Assembly: GCA_963970005.1 (NCBI GenBank)
Contig: CAXAMN010029105.1
Location: 477,770 to 541,769 of the forward strand
DNA length: 64,000 nt
Direction of reading: 5' to 3'
Source of the DNA: Durusdinium trenchii
Lineage: Eukaryota > Sar > Dinophyceae > Suessiales > Symbiodiniaceae
Part shown: positions 24,601 to 34,038 of the stretch, in pieces
Layout: each line of letters starts with the position of its first letter
Numbering within the stretch: position 1 is the first letter of the stretch
Translations under genes and position numbers: made by a program
The notes under the pieces: model-generated
Database searches by the model: none
What the model was told of the DNA's origin: nothing
The model's input: only the letters and a program-made list of their open reading frames with translations

Positions 24601-27600
24601 AAAGCGCTCCGTCAAAGCATCTTAACATGTGTGCCACAATGGCCCGTTTTAGAGGAGTTTTGTCGTTCGGTGACACACATTTGGTTGATGGCTTTATTCT
24701 GGAACAGGTCTGAGAGAATTGAATCAAACATGTTTTGCCCCAGGCGTCCGCACCTTGCATTGCAAATGAACTTGCTCTAGTCCGCCTTGCTCCTGACGAA
24801 AGATCAGAGGTCAAAGAGACGCTGTCGACGGCCTGGACGATGGGATCTTCTGGAGAGGGAAGTCCCTGAGCGCATGAGACGCCATAGATACCTAGAACAC
24901 GACCTAGAGCCTCTTCTCGGGCAGAAATTTCTGCCTACTTTAGTGATGAGCTACATTTGCTTATCAGGAAATCACTTGACGTTTCTCTTTTGCATGTTTT
25001 TATTTTTTCTATGCTTTGCTGTTTCTTGTTTTATGGTATCATGTTGCGTAAGTGTTCTTGCCCGTTACAGTAAGTAGGCGTTCGTTACAACCCGTTCCCC
25101 CTCGTTCGGCCCGCCACAGGGGGACGACGAGTGACATGAGTTTCAAAACGCTTGAAGCCAGGCACTATAGCATCAGCTGGCTGACATACGCGTGTTTCTC
25201 AAAAGCGTGTGTTTTTCTCACATGATCCATGTTTGCGATGGTGCCTCGGCGGCAGCTTGGACCCGGCTGCAGCTTGGAAGTTGGGATCCGGTTCGGTCTG
25301 GAGGATCCGGTGGTTTAAAGCATCTTAAGCAACACGTTTTTTGGGGGGCATTGATCTCATTTTGCCATGTATTGCAGGTGTCGTAGCAATAGGGAATTGA
25401 GGTGATTCCGAAAAACGCATAGTTGACGATGTCCTCTTGGCTGCTGCAAACCCCGTGCAAAGGTCAAGCAGCGCCCATCGAAGGTCTTGGGTGGACTCAA
25501 CGTGTTCAGTAACTGATTTGATTCTATATACATATACCCCAAAAAAGGCGTCTTACCTGCTCTACTCTTCCAATAAATTGATGCAAGTGTCAAAAGATGT
25601 CAAGAGTCAAAACAAGATTTTAAAAACAAAAAACAACCAAAAGACGCCAGCACCAAGTCTTGGGAATCTGTGTCATTGATCCAGCACCGTGGACCCTCGG
25701 AACAAGTCGACTAAACGGGCGAACGGTCTACCCCGTACCCGCCCATCTCCGATCGACCCCAACACCTCAATGTGGCTTCGCAAGCTCACCACGATCTGTT
25801 GGAGTTCGAGTAACTGCTCCTGGGAGGCCTGGTGGCTGACATGTGGCGACATGAGACCTGGTGGACATCCCGTTCGTACACCCTCTCTTTCATTGATGAA
25901 CTTTGGGGGGGATCCTCAATACACTCTCTGGAACTAACTTGGAAGTGGAAAACACCCTGTTCGTAGAGAAAAGAAAGGTCTTCCAAGTAAGGGGCCATTT
26001 TCCATCCACGTAACCATGTTCGTTCCAGGGAACGTATGTGTTCGTTCCAGGGAACGCTTTTTTGCTGCCCCTTCTTTGGGGGGGGCGGTTCAATGAACCG
26101 CCAGAAGTGTGGAACACAACTGTGCCCTCAAATTCGCCGCTGTCATGGTGAAGCAGTTGGAAACTACAATGCACAAGACAGCTTGAACCATGTCTTATGT
26201 CAAAAGCTTCTCTTTTTGGCAGTTTGATGTAGTTTCCTCGTTTCCGGCATTCACACTTTCAAAATCCCGGTTGATGTTCAGCTGGAGGGGTAACGGTCCT
26301 TATTTGGACTATTTCTCTATGTGCTACTAACTGATATCCACGAACATCCGTTTCTTTACAAACCCCTAAAAATTTGGGAGCCATTTTGTAGAGAGAGGGA
26401 CCTGGAAGATTATGGAGCTACAAAATGGAATGCACTGCACAAATGGGAACCCAATCACTGAACATGAATCCCTTTCACTACAAAATGGTTACACCCAAGC
26501 CTGATTGCAACACACAAAATGTTGGTGCTCAACCTCACAAAGCACTGTCCACTACAAAATGATCATTTTGTAGGTGGGTTAACCGTGCATTCTATAGGCT
26601 TATATAACATCATCGAGGATCTTCCAACCAACACGGACAATCTCAAACTGGCGCAAAATTCTTGAATGACGCCTCATGAATCACTCAACGACTCAACCCC
26701 CCCAGCAGCTTGGATGAATGACAAAGGTATGCTTACATGCCTCATCGAGCAAGTCAAACATTCCGAAGATCGGCGCACTTAAGATCCCAGTCTTGACTGA
26801 AGAACCCCCGGCAGGATGATCAAGCATCAAACAACTGGCTTTGGTAGATTTGGTAGGTAGAGATGTTGATCATCCTGTGTGAGAATCAACACAATTCCTC
26901 CACCTGACAACCCTGACACTTTTCTCAGCGCCGGTGGGTCACGTTCCACACCGCCCGAGTGCCTTGAGTTCCTTCTCCTTCAGCTCGAGGCAGTCGCGGG
27001 TGCGTCGCAGCTCGCCCTCGGAGGCAAGGAGATCCACGTGGGTGCCCACGTGCTCCTGGGCGGCGCTCGAGCGAAGCGAATCAGTGATTTTGAAATGCCA
27101 AGCACACACTCTGACACTTGTATTCAGTGACTCAATTTCCACGATGGGAAGGAAGGCGATGGAACCGCAAGGTGCATGGGTCGGCCAAAACAGTATTGTT
27201 TAAATTTGTTTCCTCAGGTGCAAGTCTGCAGTTGGCGGCTGGCTGCAAATCACGATCGGCTGAAACGTGCAGCGGAAAAATCCGTTGTTTGGGGGAAGGT
27301 AGCATGAAGAAGGACCATGAAAACAACGAACAGCGGCAGGGTGGACCAGTAGAGTCAGTGTGTTGAAAGCAGGTACGTCAGTTCCGCGTCCGGAACTGAT
27401 ATCCTCACCATGTAGTGCCAGCTTCGTTGATGGAGAAGCAATACAGGTGTCTCCATCCCCTGCCTGTAGAGGGTGGTTGAAAAAGGTTGTTGAAAACCTG
27501 TGGAAGGACAAGTAGAAAAGGTTGGTGGTGAGACAGTCGGACGAAACCCTTTGTCCAGGGGTGGACACACACAGGTCGCCGGCTTCGGCGCTTTTTCGGC

Positions 27601-30600
27601 GCGCATGTGAGGAAACTAAATAGTCACCTAAAAAGCCTTGGAAACAAAAGGAAAGAAAGACAGAAAGAGCAGCGCTAAGAGGGGAAGAAAGAAAGATAGG
27701 GGTAGTTACGAGGCCCACTAGTTACAAAACCTTCTAGTTACTGACTACCTAGCACTCTAGTTACTGAATACCTAGCCCTTGACTTGAGGGAACGGAAAGA
27801 AGTGCTGGGTCCGATCAACAGAAGGTTTCAACAAGAATTAGTTACTGACTACTTAGCAGGTCTTAATTAGGTGCAATAGTTAGGGAGCGGGACTTTAGTC
27901 TTAGACCGCCCGGGTAGGAAAGACTAGAAAGGAACAACACAGGGAAAGGCACCGACACACAAGTGTGTCGAGTACCATTTCCCTATGTTGCCCCAAATAG
28001 GTAGGGAGTAGAACTCAGCCGGGGGGGGGGGGGTGGGGGGAACCTGCCTCATTGGGGGTTTAGCAATGCACCGTTTTATAGCCCGGCGGCTGTCGAGGGA
28101 CTCCCGTGTTTGGGCCCGGCGGCCAATGCATCTGTTGATTCAAAGGTTGTGTCAATGACTTCCAGTGGAAAACCGGTGAGAGGTGGCATGTTGGGTTGGT
28201 TGCTTTCCGATGTAAAAACGGCGCCCCTGTGACGGGGATCACACTCAGCACCCGAGTGGGACGGCTGAGCGAAACACACTCTGACACTTGTATTCAGTGA
28301 CTCAATTTCCACGATGGGAAGGAAGGCGATGGAACCGCAAGGTGCATGGGTCGGCCAAAACAGTATTGTTTAAATTTGTTTCCTCAGGTGCAAGTCTGCA
28401 GTTGGCGGCTGGCTGCAAATCACGATCGGCTGAAACGTGCAGCGGAAAAATCCGTTGTTTGGGGGAAGGTAGCATGAAGAAGGACCATGAAAACAACGAA
28501 CAGCGGCAGGGTGGACCAGTAGAGTCAGTGTGTTGAAAGCAGGTACGTCAGTTCCGCGTCCGGAACTGATATCCTCACCATGTATTGCCAGCTTCGTTGA
28601 TGGAGAAGCAATACAGGTGTCTCCATCCCCTGCCTGTAGAGGGTGGTTGAAAAAGGTTGTTGAAAACCTGTGGAAGGACAAGTAGAAAAGGTTGGTGGTG
28701 AGACAGTCGGACGAAACCCTTTGTCCAGGGGTGGACACACACACACACATGCCAGCCAGGAGCCGACTCTACAGGTCTCCGAAACGGTGGCTTTTGCAGG
28801 GAGATGCTAGTGTAGTCTGAAAAAGTATATATATACAGTATATTAATTGTATAATAATGTAATAATGTATATCTTGGCAGTGATCCAAATCATTACTTTC
28901 CTCGACTGTGACATTTGAGTTTTGGGTGGTCTGTCAAGGGTCTGGGCAACTCTTGCTTACTTGGAGAGTCCTTGACAGTGGCAATGTCTGCGATGGTGCT
29001 GAACGTGGGAGGGTGCTTAACTATCACACGAGTACCGAGCAGCAGCAGCATCTACATTTACAGGATTTGTTTGGATTTGTTTAGGAACCTATTGGCTATA
29101 TTGGGCATGGCCATGGTCGGGCCCCCCTGCTCTGCATTACAGGCCAATTGCACCAGGCAAACCAGCACCGATGTTGTGAAATCCTCACGGGACAGTCGAC
29201 CGGAATATATAGTCCGTGGCTATCTGTGGCGAGCAAAGCACCCAGATGCACCCAGCAATGTGATTCATCCATGCTCTTCGACAGTGGAGCGCCCGAAGTT
29301 CTTTTGCCTGGAAAATTCTAGATGGAGAAATGATAATTTGGGCAATGACAAGTCGGTCAATGGTAGGGCAATCCAGCTGGTTAGGAAGTAAAATGGTTTG
29401 TATATTGATTTATTAAAAGAATGCATGTGCTGATTAAAAATGATAAACCTTCATATTCACCCCCAAGAACATTTCAGCATCTCACCAAGCCATGAATCTT
29501 CACTCCAACCTCCACTCACTTCCCCAGACCGTCAATGGGACCCAGGCACCTCCTCGTGCAGTGCCCGCAACAACTCCTTCCGAAGCTCCACCTGTCAGAC
29601 TTCATAACGACCCCGCCCGTTCTGAGATGTCATACTCAACGGTTGGGGGGCCATTGCTACTGGGGTGGAGGCCAATGCTACTAGGGTGGAGGCCATCGCT
29701 TCTAGGGTGGAGGCCATCGCTACTAGGGTACTTATGTTGGTGCTTTAAGGGCGGACCCCCTGGCCCAATGGGTTTTGTACTATTCTGGATTATGCTGGTC
29801 TATTTCCCGAACCGTCCAGGGGGTCGAACTGGGAGGTCTCCCTAGTTTAATTAATGCAAAGGCACTTAGATCTTATGATCTTCCAGCTATGCAAAAGTGT
29901 CTGCCTTGTGGGCGGTTTGATAAATGAAAAAGGCGCACAATTTGCACAGCTGGAAGATCTAAGTACAGTAGGAGTAATTGCTCCATACATTACACCTGAT
30001 AGATTTTTACCTATCCTCACCATGAAACAATGAACCTGAAGACATAGACCCTCAACCTGCAACCTCCAGCACAACACACGTGTCTTCTGTTTGTCCACCG
30101 CGGGTCCACCCGCGAAGCTTGCCACCGGCTCTTCGGCGACAGGACTCTTCACATCGGCTCCCATGTTCCAAACAGTACGGGATGCGGAATTTGACTTGGT
30201 GCCTTACTACTAGGAACAATGTTCGCTACTAGTAACAAGTGCATCNNNNNNNNNNAACAAGTGCATCGCTTCTAGTAACAAGTGCCTTACTACTAGGAAC
30301 AAGGTTCGCTAGTAGGAACAAGTGCATCGCTTCTAGTAACAAGTGCCTTACTAGTAGTAACAAGAAGCTATTAGAAACAAGTGCCTTACTACTAGGCTGC
30401 ACATACGCAGCCCGCGCTTTGCAAAAGCGAATCTCCTCCACTCATGCCGCTGTGAGGATCGAAAACGAGCAATCCGTGTTGACCACCGAAGCTGAACTGT
30501 GGAACAGTGTCCAAAAGCCTTCTATCGCCGTTCTTAGCACTTAGACCATTGAAACACATAACATATCACTACATATTTGTAAATTATAAAACGTCTATAT

Positions 30601-32976
30601 AGAGAATATTAAGTTGTGACAACTCCAAGTCTATCATTGCATGACCGGGGCTTTTGGCTCTTCACTTCCGATCGACCGAACACGTTGTCAAACACAAACC
30701 TCCTCTGACGCGCACCAAACGCACCGCTTCTTCGGTGTTCTTCGCCTCCAAGGCCTTGAATTGGCGCAGCTCGTCTTGCAAAGCCTCGATCCTGCCAAAA
30801 GCAGCGGTGGGAAGATGCGAGAAGCGTGTGAGATATTTTGCTATTAATAACCCAAACAAATCAAGAAGGAAGGGATGAGTATAATGTAGGATGCATTGAA
30901 TATGATGATTTTTTGCTGCTATAATCAATGCATGGCTGTGTGAATAACAGGGGGGGGTCCTTGACCTCATTTTGTAGGTATAAAACGGTTATGCCAACCC
31001 CCAAATGTGAATACACTTGTGCAACTATAAATTTGAGGGTCCTATAAAATGAGAGGTTCAACAGCATTTTTGATAGCTGCATCACTAGTTGTTTTTGATA
31101 GCTGCGTTCCAAAATTCTGCCCCTCAGTAACTTCCTAAATCTTTAGATATTAAGAACTGAAAGACTTTGGAACCACCCTCACAAAAACCTCAAATCACTA
31201 TAAAATGACTCGCCTGACCAGCCCAGTGAGGGGGGTATTAAACGTTTTATATGAGGGGTTATCCCCCGTCATTTCATAGAGGAAACTGACATAGGCATAT
31301 CAATGCCAAAAATTAGCTTTCCAGTTTCACTGTATTCGGGCTCGGATTCAGTGCTGGAAGCTACCGGTGTGCTCGAAGAAGACTGAAACAAATGGAACAA
31401 CTATATATATAAGCGATCTGAAACGGGACGCGATAAGGCCTCAAATGGTACAAATTGGTCAAATACAGTGTCAGCTAAAAACAAAGCATACTGTACCTGA
31501 TACCCGAATATTGTAGCCAAATCAATCAACTCTGCAATGCAAAAACACCAAAATACACCAAGTATTACTATATACTACTACCTGGATTCGGATCCTCCGT
31601 TGGATCCCATGTGAGCTGGTGAACACCGAGCCGAGAAACGGCTCGGTGTGTGTGGATCTAGCAACGCCGTGGCGCTTCGACGAGCCTATGGGTGGTCCTG
31701 TTGGACCCGATGTTTGTTGTCATACTTTTGCACTCACCAACTGATCGCTCACCACCAATGTACGTCAAGGGAAGTTCTTCCAGAGATTGCAAAGCTGTGT
31801 TTGGGTACACTCCCAGGAATTATAATTCCTCTACCAAATGGGTGTTGTCCACTTCCATGATTGTGCAGGGAGGGGGCAAAACCTCGATATCTTCGACGAC
31901 TTATATATGTTTCTCGTTTGCTCCTGCTCTGCATGAGGCTCTTGGAGTGTTCTCCGGTGGAGACACGTGTGTGAAGCTTCATGTTCAGGTCACGGTAGTC
32001 CTGAAGGGCAAAGGAGAGCCGTCAACGTACGATGGACAAAATACTGGACACGGAGAAAAACCGTTCAGGATGTCCAACCACCAAGCGTGACATTTTACTT
32101 CCAACAGAACTGTGAATCGATTGCCTGACCTGTGGCGATAATCCAAGTCTGGATTCTGGATGGTCAAGTGAAACATCGTGAAACGTTCAGAACCTGCTCC
32201 TGAGAAACAGTTGCCAGTCAGCGTCAAGGAATGATGGTGGCACCTTGCATCAGCCTCCAGTCAAACATAAATTGATATCGAAAAATCAAGACCCCCCATG
32301 AATCAGCTGGCAAAATCCTAAAAGGATGAAGCTACCTTGAAAATTCACTCATGAACTGAGGTAATTATACCAATTATGAAACTCAATGGGACATGATGAA
32401 ACGATTATAAGGCCTGGGGGTGCATTTTGAAACAAATCTCTGGACCTGGTACAGCCTAAAGAACTGGAGCAAGTGGGCGCCACAAGGTCCCCAGCTGCAC
32501 GGTCCTCTACTGCCTTGTTGGCAGCCTCCAACTGTTGCTGGATCCTATCACGTCCGCAGCTGGTGTGTCTACTGAGTTTTGCTGGCAAAAGCGGCAGGAT
32601 CTTGCATAGTATGATAATGTATAGTTGTGCTTTGCCAAACAACAGCTCAAAAACTCTCTGTATAATCCCAGTCCTAGGTCCCAGGATTTCCGGGTTGTTT
32701 TCTCCCTCACCATGCCCAGCTGTGCTTGGCAACGTGCGAGATGTCCAGGTTCTCCAGGCTCTGAGGTCCGGAAGGGTCCAACATCTACGAAGGAACAGTG
32801 AGGGGTCAGTCAGTCCTTGCTGAAGTGGTCTCCAAAACCATCCTACACTTCCTACACTGAGGCATGAGGCCCTACACCACCGAACTCCTGCTCCAAGCAA
32901 CTCCCGCGCACCTCTTCCGCTGCTCGATCTCCGCCTCCGCCCTCAGCTGCAGCCGCTCAGAGCGCTGGCATAAATC
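11613..32976 (-). CDS. long multi-exon coiled-coil protein gene (gene-level model)
   Basis: Minus-strand gene assembled by eye from twelve exons: 32912-32976, 32484-32559, 31291-31382, 30716-30791, 26952-27055, 24447-24504, 23356-23427, 22330-22393, 21704-21763, 14984-15098, 14496-14661 and 11613-11708. All eleven junctions keep reading phase, which would be very unlikely for random open stretches. The product is dominated by Glu/Lys/Gln/Arg/Leu helices with heptad-like spacing, plus a Ser-rich linker (SSSSTPVASSTESE) in the third exon. No named family is recognised. It is probably a structural or scaffold coiled-coil protein. Introns reach about 6.6 kb and carry repeats. The true 5' and 3' ends are unknown; 33974-34038 may be a further upstream exon and 10913-10950 a further downstream one. 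Confidence 0.5.
12089..12180 (+). repeat. AT and GT microsatellites
   Basis: Alternating (AT)n and (GT)n runs separated by a short unique segment near 12112-12132. Non-coding, probably intronic. Confidence 0.9.
13118..13209. mobile_element. 92-bp fold-back element with 14-bp terminal inverted repeats
   Basis: GATCCAGTCGTACC at 13118-13131 is the exact reverse complement of GGTACGACTGGATC at 13196-13209. The interior contains further paired blocks (CACCTTCGAAGGT) and the string GGTACCTGGACCCTCC, which resembles GGTACTTGGACCCTCC at about 56903. No obvious target-site duplication flanks it. Its size and structure fit a miniature inverted-repeat element or an introner-like insertion. Confidence 0.6.
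14496..14661 (-). CDS. exon of the long minus-strand gene
   Basis: 166 bp between a CAACAG acceptor and a GTTGCA donor: one carried base plus 55 codons. The entry phase matches the two bases left by 14984-15098, and the exit phase 0 matches 11613-11708. The product is mixed helical with several Trp and Cys (LEKACWRGSGTAAARCW and KVLAQQAATGRLDGD). Coding look is moderate; the phase fit is the main support. Confidence 0.4.
14984..15098 (-). CDS. exon of the long minus-strand gene
   Basis: 115 bp with acceptor CTCCGCAG and donor GTGATT. It encodes QAERPAEHDTAAEVEPASSP followed by a basic stretch (RRLRLFSARPAW). Third positions are strongly G/C. It enters with two bases completing a codon begun by the previous exon and leaves two bases, consistent with 14496-14661. 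Confidence 0.5.
15647..15704. repeat. CAT trinucleotide run with a 10-N gap
   Basis: About 48 bp of uninterrupted (CAT)n ends directly in ten N (15695-15704). After the gap the sequence is (AT)n. The open frames across it (poly-Ile, poly-Met, poly-Asp) are artefacts. Confidence 0.95.
18551..18577. repeat. 27-bp dispersed repeat, copy 1
   Basis: Identical over 27 bp to 56886-56912. The core TACCTTCTCAGAAGGTA is a near-perfect palindrome (8-bp arms around a single C). It could form a small hairpin. Confidence 0.85.
19131..19318 (+). CDS. possible exon, strand uncertain
   Basis: On the plus strand a frame opens after the acceptor TTCTTCAG and ends at GAAG|GCAAGT, a textbook GC-type donor. It encodes SGFRVEVVGSGLDIAHLWQK then VLATMSAANLQIKHCKSAEG, which has the alternating pattern of a small alpha/beta fold. 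The minus strand is also open here with a Ser/Thr/Pro-rich product, so the strand cannot be fixed by eye. If plus, it would be nested in an intron of the long minus-strand gene. Confidence 0.35.
20144..20331 (+). CDS. possible exon, strand uncertain
   Basis: Plus-strand frame of 188 bp between acceptor CAGCTGCAG and donor GGAG|GTAGAT. It encodes GGRLVKAWQTGLAQLEDGNS then DEDGLRVVGSTSVREPAKKE. The minus strand is open too and has a strong pyrimidine-rich acceptor (CTTCTTTTTTGGCAG). The plus reading has the more protein-like composition. Its entry phase does not match the exit phase of 19131-19318, so an intermediate exon would be required. Confidence 0.35.
21150..21300. repeat. tandem AACCAAATGAACACCAAAAT repeat
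   Basis: About three diverged copies of a unit of roughly 50 bp carrying AAATGAACACCAAAATGACA and CACATGAAAA. Purine-rich on the plus strand and non-coding. Confidence 0.7.
21296..21449. mobile_element. 154-bp inverted-repeat element
   Basis: GAAACTAGCCAAAAC (21296-21310) pairs exactly with GTTTTGGCTAGTTTC (21435-21449). Inside these arms AAAACGAAAAACACAAAC pairs imperfectly with GTTTGTGTTCGTTTT near 21373. The result is a long stem with an AT-rich interior, as in miniature inverted-repeat elements. It directly follows the tandem repeat at 21150-21300. Confidence 0.55.
21704..21763 (-). CDS. short Ala/Pro-rich exon
   Basis: 60 bp with a TTGCAG acceptor and a GTGGAG donor. In the phase set by the preceding exon it reads ALASSQAPKAAGAFGGA. 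The same DNA is also open on the plus strand (APPVAPPKAPAALGAWDD), so the assignment rests on phase continuity in the minus gene. The 60-bp length preserves phase either way. Confidence 0.35.
22330..22393 (-). CDS. coiled-coil exon
   Basis: 64 bp with acceptor GCGCGGCAG and donor GTTACT: 21 codons plus one base. It encodes ESAFLRKALAQEKQEQIDGQ, a charged helix. A longer version starting at 22427 with another CAG is possible but breaks phase with the exon at 23356. Confidence 0.5.
23356..23427 (-). CDS. coiled-coil exon
   Basis: 72 bp, 24 codons, phase 0 on both sides, with acceptor ATTGCAG and donor GTGAGC. It encodes ALRWELVQERRQLLGCTAKC. It joins 24447-24504 and 22330-22393 in phase. Confidence 0.5.
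23942..24090 (+). repeat. cluster of five CCTACGC heptamers
   Basis: CCTACGC occurs at 23942, 23965, 24008, 24022 and 24084, all in one orientation, with near-copies (CCTACGG, CCTACTC) between. It resembles the TTACGC clusters of the transposon at 45.4-50.1 kb in core (TACGC), spacing and single orientation, and may be the end of a related element. Confidence 0.7.
24447..24504 (-). CDS. coiled-coil exon
   Basis: 58 bp with acceptor AGCTTCAG: one carried base plus 19 codons ending before GCGACC, which would be a GC-type donor. It encodes NASQEQLEAALANSLTQQE. The phase fits its neighbours at 26952-27055 and 23356-23427. Confidence 0.45.
26552..26573. repeat. perfect 22-bp palindrome in a CTACAAAATG cluster
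   Basis: The sequence CTACAAAATGA followed immediately by its exact reverse complement TCATTTTGTAG. Further single copies of CTACAAAATGG or CCATTTTGTAG lie at about 26383, 26418 and 26480, and related TATAAAATGA/CATTTTGTAGG strings lie near 30970-31210. Either a fold-back repeat or a binding site for a dimeric protein. Confidence 0.75.
26952..27055 (-). CDS. coiled-coil exon
   Basis: 104 bp with acceptor CCGCCCAG and donor GTGTGG: 34 codons plus two bases. It encodes EHVGTHVDLLASEGELRRTR then DCLELKEKELKALG, an alternating Leu/charged heptad pattern, with strong third-position G/C. The nearby 470-bp duplication begins only 49 bp upstream of the exon (gene direction), in the intron. Confidence 0.55.
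27104..27573. repeat. 470-bp direct duplication, copy 1
   Basis: Identical to 28274-28743 at every position compared except one seen difference (G at 27415, T at 28585). The offset is exactly 1170 bp. The copies begin at ACACACTCTGACACTTG and end in a GGACACACACA run. No gene function is apparent; the open frames inside are shadows. Confidence 0.95.
27721..28040. repeat. CTAGTTACTGACTACC repeats and poly-G tract
   Basis: Between the duplicate copies the motif AGTTACTGA(C/A)TAC occurs at about 27734, 27764 and 27840, followed by a 13-base G run at 28021 with more G after a single T. Confidence 0.7.
28274..28743. repeat. 470-bp direct duplication, copy 2
   Basis: Second copy of 27104-27573. 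Its downstream end runs into a longer (CA)n tract than copy 1, which suggests slippage at the edge. The 700 bp between copies contains CTAGTTACTGACTAC repeats and a poly-G tract. Confidence 0.95.
29650..29735 (-). repeat. short array of the GGTGGAGGCCATCGC unit
   Basis: Four units of the same core as the large minisatellite (GGTGGAGGCCATCGCT or AATGCT, then ACTAGG). Orientation matches the inverted arm at 3556-4447. This is a seed copy of the same repeat 25 kb away. Confidence 0.9.
29796..29842. repeat. dispersed repeat copy (GGTCTATTTCCC ... GGGAGGTCTCCC)
   Basis: TGGTCTATTTCCC at 29796-29808 and GGGAGGTCTCCC at 29831-29842, with CCAGGGGG between. Related copies lie at 57086-57150 and 60498-60550. 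Confidence 0.7.
30201..30395. repeat. GTAACAAGTGCATCGCTTCTA array with a 10-N gap
   Basis: Interleaved units of the type TAGTAACAAGTGCATCGC, TAACAAGTGCCTTACTA and CTAGGAACAA, interrupted by ten N at 30246-30255. The core CATCGCT(A/T)CTAG is shared with the minisatellite at 2-4.4 kb and with 55090-55163, but the flanking unit differs. Confidence 0.9.
30716..30791 (-). CDS. coiled-coil exon
   Basis: Acceptor TTTTGGCAG, then one carried base and 25 codons to a GTGCGC donor. An alternative GTGCGT donor gives an end at 30725 in the same phase. It encodes IEALQDELRQFKALEAKNTE, a textbook coiled-coil helix. It joins 31291-31382 by completing an ATG codon. Confidence 0.55.
31291..31382 (-). CDS. Ser-rich linker exon
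   Basis: 92 bp with acceptor TTGTTTCAG and donor GTCAGT: 30 codons plus two bases. It encodes SSSSTPVASSTESEPEYSET then GKLIFGIDMP. It probably forms a flexible, phosphorylatable linker between helical segments. Confidence 0.45.
32484..32559 (-). CDS. coiled-coil exon
   Basis: 76 bp with acceptor CACACCAG and donor GTGGCG: one carried base plus 25 codons. It encodes RDRIQQQLEAANKAVEDRAA, a charged helix. It fits in phase after 32912-32976. Confidence 0.5.
32912..32976 (-). CDS. coiled-coil exon
   Basis: 65 bp with acceptor CCCGCCAG and donor GTGCGC: 21 codons plus two bases. It encodes DLCQRSERLQLRAEAEIEQR. It has the same length and phases as the exon at 33974-34038, as if duplicated or repeated in periodic fashion. 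Confidence 0.55.
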
Positions 32977-33973
32977 CTGGCGGGGTGGTGGAAAAAGGTG
33001 CCGTCCGGACGCCAGTGGGATAAGGTTTTTTGTTCGGCAGCTTGCTGCCAAAAGAAAGTGACCCATCTCCATCCTCCAGACCTCTCCTCTCCATCCTCCA
33101 GACCCTTTCTTCCCCTCTCTCTCCATCACCCTTTCGATGGGCAAGACAAGACCAAAGGCCACACCGCGAAGACCGAGCCAGTTGCTTTACGGCGAACTGT
33201 GTGGCCAAGGAAGAGGCAAGTGTGAAATGACTCGCGAACTATGCGAACTGCGGCTGTGAAAGGATTTCAAGTAGAAGCGGCAAACACCCAATATAACCTT
33301 TAGATGATGAAGCACCTTAAATGCCACTGTCCGAAAACGGACCTGTTTTGTCTGTTTGTTTGGTTGGTGTGTGTTCTTCTTCATGTTGCTGTTCGACATT
33401 CATTCTCCCCTGCAGGATAAGATAGGATAAGTATGCACCAGTGAAAGCCAACATAGGACACACACACACCAAAAAAATGAGGAAACACCTCTGTGCTGTA
33501 GGCAGTTCTGCTGCTCTGCGGTGTGGTCAGCGGACCCCACGCCGATACCCAATTGACCACGGACCAATTATCTCGATGCTGCGACATGCTGCGACAAGGC
33601 TTGAAACTCATCCCAGAATTGTCTATGGAGTCTATGGGCATCTCACAGTGTTGAGAAAAAAAAGACTCTGACTCGTCTGGCCTTCGTACCTACATCATGT
33701 ATACAACAACATACAACATAACATGTTGATATAGCGTGTATCTCCTCCCAGCATCGGCTCTTAGGGGGGGTAAACTACCCTCCGAGGGGGCTCTCTCTGC
33801 TCTTCCCTCCTTTGTCAACTGACTCTTCTGTCTCTTCTTGGTGGTTCCCCAAGAGCCCAAAAGCAAATTTGATCAAACTTGCAGTTGCCACCCTCTGTTT
33901 GTGCTGAACCATGATGTAGACCACGTACATGCACTTCAAAAGTCATCTGACTTGACTTGCAACATCTTACAAC

Positions 33974-34038
33974 CGTTCCAGCTCCTCATATCTCTCGAGG
34001 TTCTTCTGCAGCTCCCTCTCCAAATCGACGATTCGATC
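33974..34038 (-). CDS. coiled-coil exon, possibly upstream in the same gene
   Basis: 65 bp with acceptor TTGATCAG and donor GTTGTAAG, phase 0 in and two bases out. It encodes DRIVDLERELQKNLERYEEL. This is a very clear heptad helix. Its exit phase does not match 32912-32976, so one exon is missing between them, or it belongs to a separate transcript. Confidence 0.5.

Noticed and set aside
27118..28536. Two identical 82-codon ORFs
   Set aside because: They exist only because the 470-bp segment is duplicated; composition is non-coding and no homology is suspected.
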